DNA of 7,158 bases, from the NCBI GenBank assembly GCA_021162325.1, contig JAGGYV010000107.1, forward strand, positions 1 to 7,158. The letters are read 5' to 3'. Below are positions 6,581 to 7,158 of the stretch, piece after piece. A program made the position numbers and the translations under genes. This DNA comes from Desulfobacteraceae bacterium (GTDB taxonomy: Bacteria > Desulfobacterota > Desulfobacteria > Desulfobacterales > Desulfosalsimonadaceae). The first letter of the stretch is position 1; each line of letters starts with the position of its first letter. The notes under the pieces are model-generated. The model did no database searches and was not told the DNA's origin. It worked only from the letters and a program-made list of their open reading frames with translations.

Positions 6581-7158
6581 TGTTTTAAACGAAAATCCAG
6601 AAACAACGCCCAGGGATTCACCATGTCAAAATATATGGATGTTGACATGTCTTCCCGTACACTTGCCTTCACTTCAAACAATTCATTATTTTCCAGCACC
6701 GCAGGATCTTTTTTCTTAAACAAAAGAGCACTGTAATAAGTGGGATCATAGGTGGTAACAATAATTTGTTTAAAGCTGGAAATGGCTGTCACATGGCAGG
6801 GAACAAAAAATGTATAAATCAATTCACCGTTATTTAAGACGGCTGAAAAGTCTTTAATAAACTTTACTTCAAACGGTTTTCCGTCAATTTTTATAAATAT
6901 AAAATAATTATATTCGGAAATATATGAAAAAGCCTCTTTTTTTACGGCCGCCGCTTCCTCCTTTTCCAAAAAACCGTTTTTATTTTTATCATAATCATCT
7001 GCAATCATAGTAGAAAACATATCACCAAATTCCCAACGAATTTTAAAACCAGCCACTCCCCTGTCATCAAATACAGAGGTGATCTGCTGCGTCATAAATA
7101 CATGCGGGTGAGAAAAAGACGTATTGCTAAAGACCGGCAAAAGCACAAGGCAAATAGA
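6577..7158 (-). CDS. DUF1007 family periplasmic protein, EF-hand loop (5'-truncated by window end)
   Basis: The frame runs off the right edge: codons upstream of the in-frame GTG at 7146 (reading SICL) are still hydrophobic, so the true start lies beyond the window. The visible N-terminus is the end of a signal peptide (SICLVLLPVFSNTSFS), probably cleaved before HPHVF. This His-x-His mature N-terminus is the DUF1007 hallmark and a likely metal-binding site. Counting from GTG 7146, DKNKNGFLEKEE (53-64) is a perfect EF-hand calcium-loop pattern. The rest is a beta-rich periplasmic domain ending in PWALFLDFRLKQ. DUF1007 proteins are repeatedly paired with NicO-type permeases and are thought to present the metal to them; here the genes overlap by four bases, which supports that role. 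Any promoter or metal- or cobalamin-responsive riboswitch would lie outside the window. Confidence 0.85.
   Translation of the reverse strand, partial: SICLVLLPVFSNTSFSHPHVFMTQQITSVFDDRGVAGFKIRWEFGDMFSTMIADDYDKNKNGFLEKEEAAAVKKEAFSYISEYNYFIFIKIDGKPFEVKFIKDFSAVLNNGELIYTFFVPCHVTAISSFKQIIVTTYDPTYYSALLFKKKDPAVLENNELFEVKASVREDMSTSIYFDMVNPWALFLDFRLKQ

Noticed and set aside
1..7158. CRISPR array, tRNA or rRNA genes, phage or defence genes
   Set aside because: No regularly spaced repeats, no tRNA cloverleaf or rRNA-like sequence, and no phage, nuclease or toxin-antitoxin proteins were found.

Overview
The window looks like chromosomal DNA from an anaerobic, moderately AT-rich bacterium, most plausibly a sulfate-reducing deltaproteobacterium (Desulfobacterota, Desulfobacterales-like). 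The basis is a heterodisulfide-reductase-type Fe-S protein coupled to a CoA ligase, a NicO/DUF1007 metal-uptake pair, and foldback intergenic repeats of a kind I associate with that group. This assignment is inference, because no rRNA or marker gene is present.

Layout from left to right. Positions 1-98 probably hold the last codons of an unrecognised + strand gene. Positions 224-1855 (+) encode a D-aminoacylase-type amidohydrolase. Positions 1856-2083 are a convergent gap with two small hairpins and a 146-bp foldback repeat (element A, 1952-2097), whose right arm supplies the stop codon and last residues of the next gene. Positions 2084-2440 (-) encode a 118-residue cyclophilin-like protein that starts at GTG behind a strong Shine-Dalgarno. 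Positions 2441-2719 are a divergent control region with one candidate promoter on each strand. Positions 2720-3718 and 3730-5502 (+) form a tight two-gene operon: a soluble HdrD-like Fe-S protein (two [4Fe-4S] motifs plus a CCG domain) and a 590-residue acyl-CoA synthetase. Positions 5544-5685 are a second, unrelated foldback repeat (element B) in the next convergent gap; its right end touches the stop codon of the following gene. Positions 5684-6580 and 6577 to the window edge (-) are a translationally coupled pair: a NicO-type nickel/cobalt permease and a DUF1007 periplasmic protein with an EF-hand loop, cut off by the window end.

How the genes may work together: the Fe-S protein and CoA ligase probably serve one pathway in which a carboxylic acid is activated and later oxidised or reduced with electrons passing through the Fe-S protein. 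The DUF1007/NicO pair probably imports or handles a divalent transition metal. The deacylase and the cyclophilin-like protein have no clear link to either. No phage, defence, CRISPR or RNA genes are visible. The most unusual structure is the pair of foldback elements, each placed between convergent genes and each contributing bases of the stop codon of its minus-strand neighbour.
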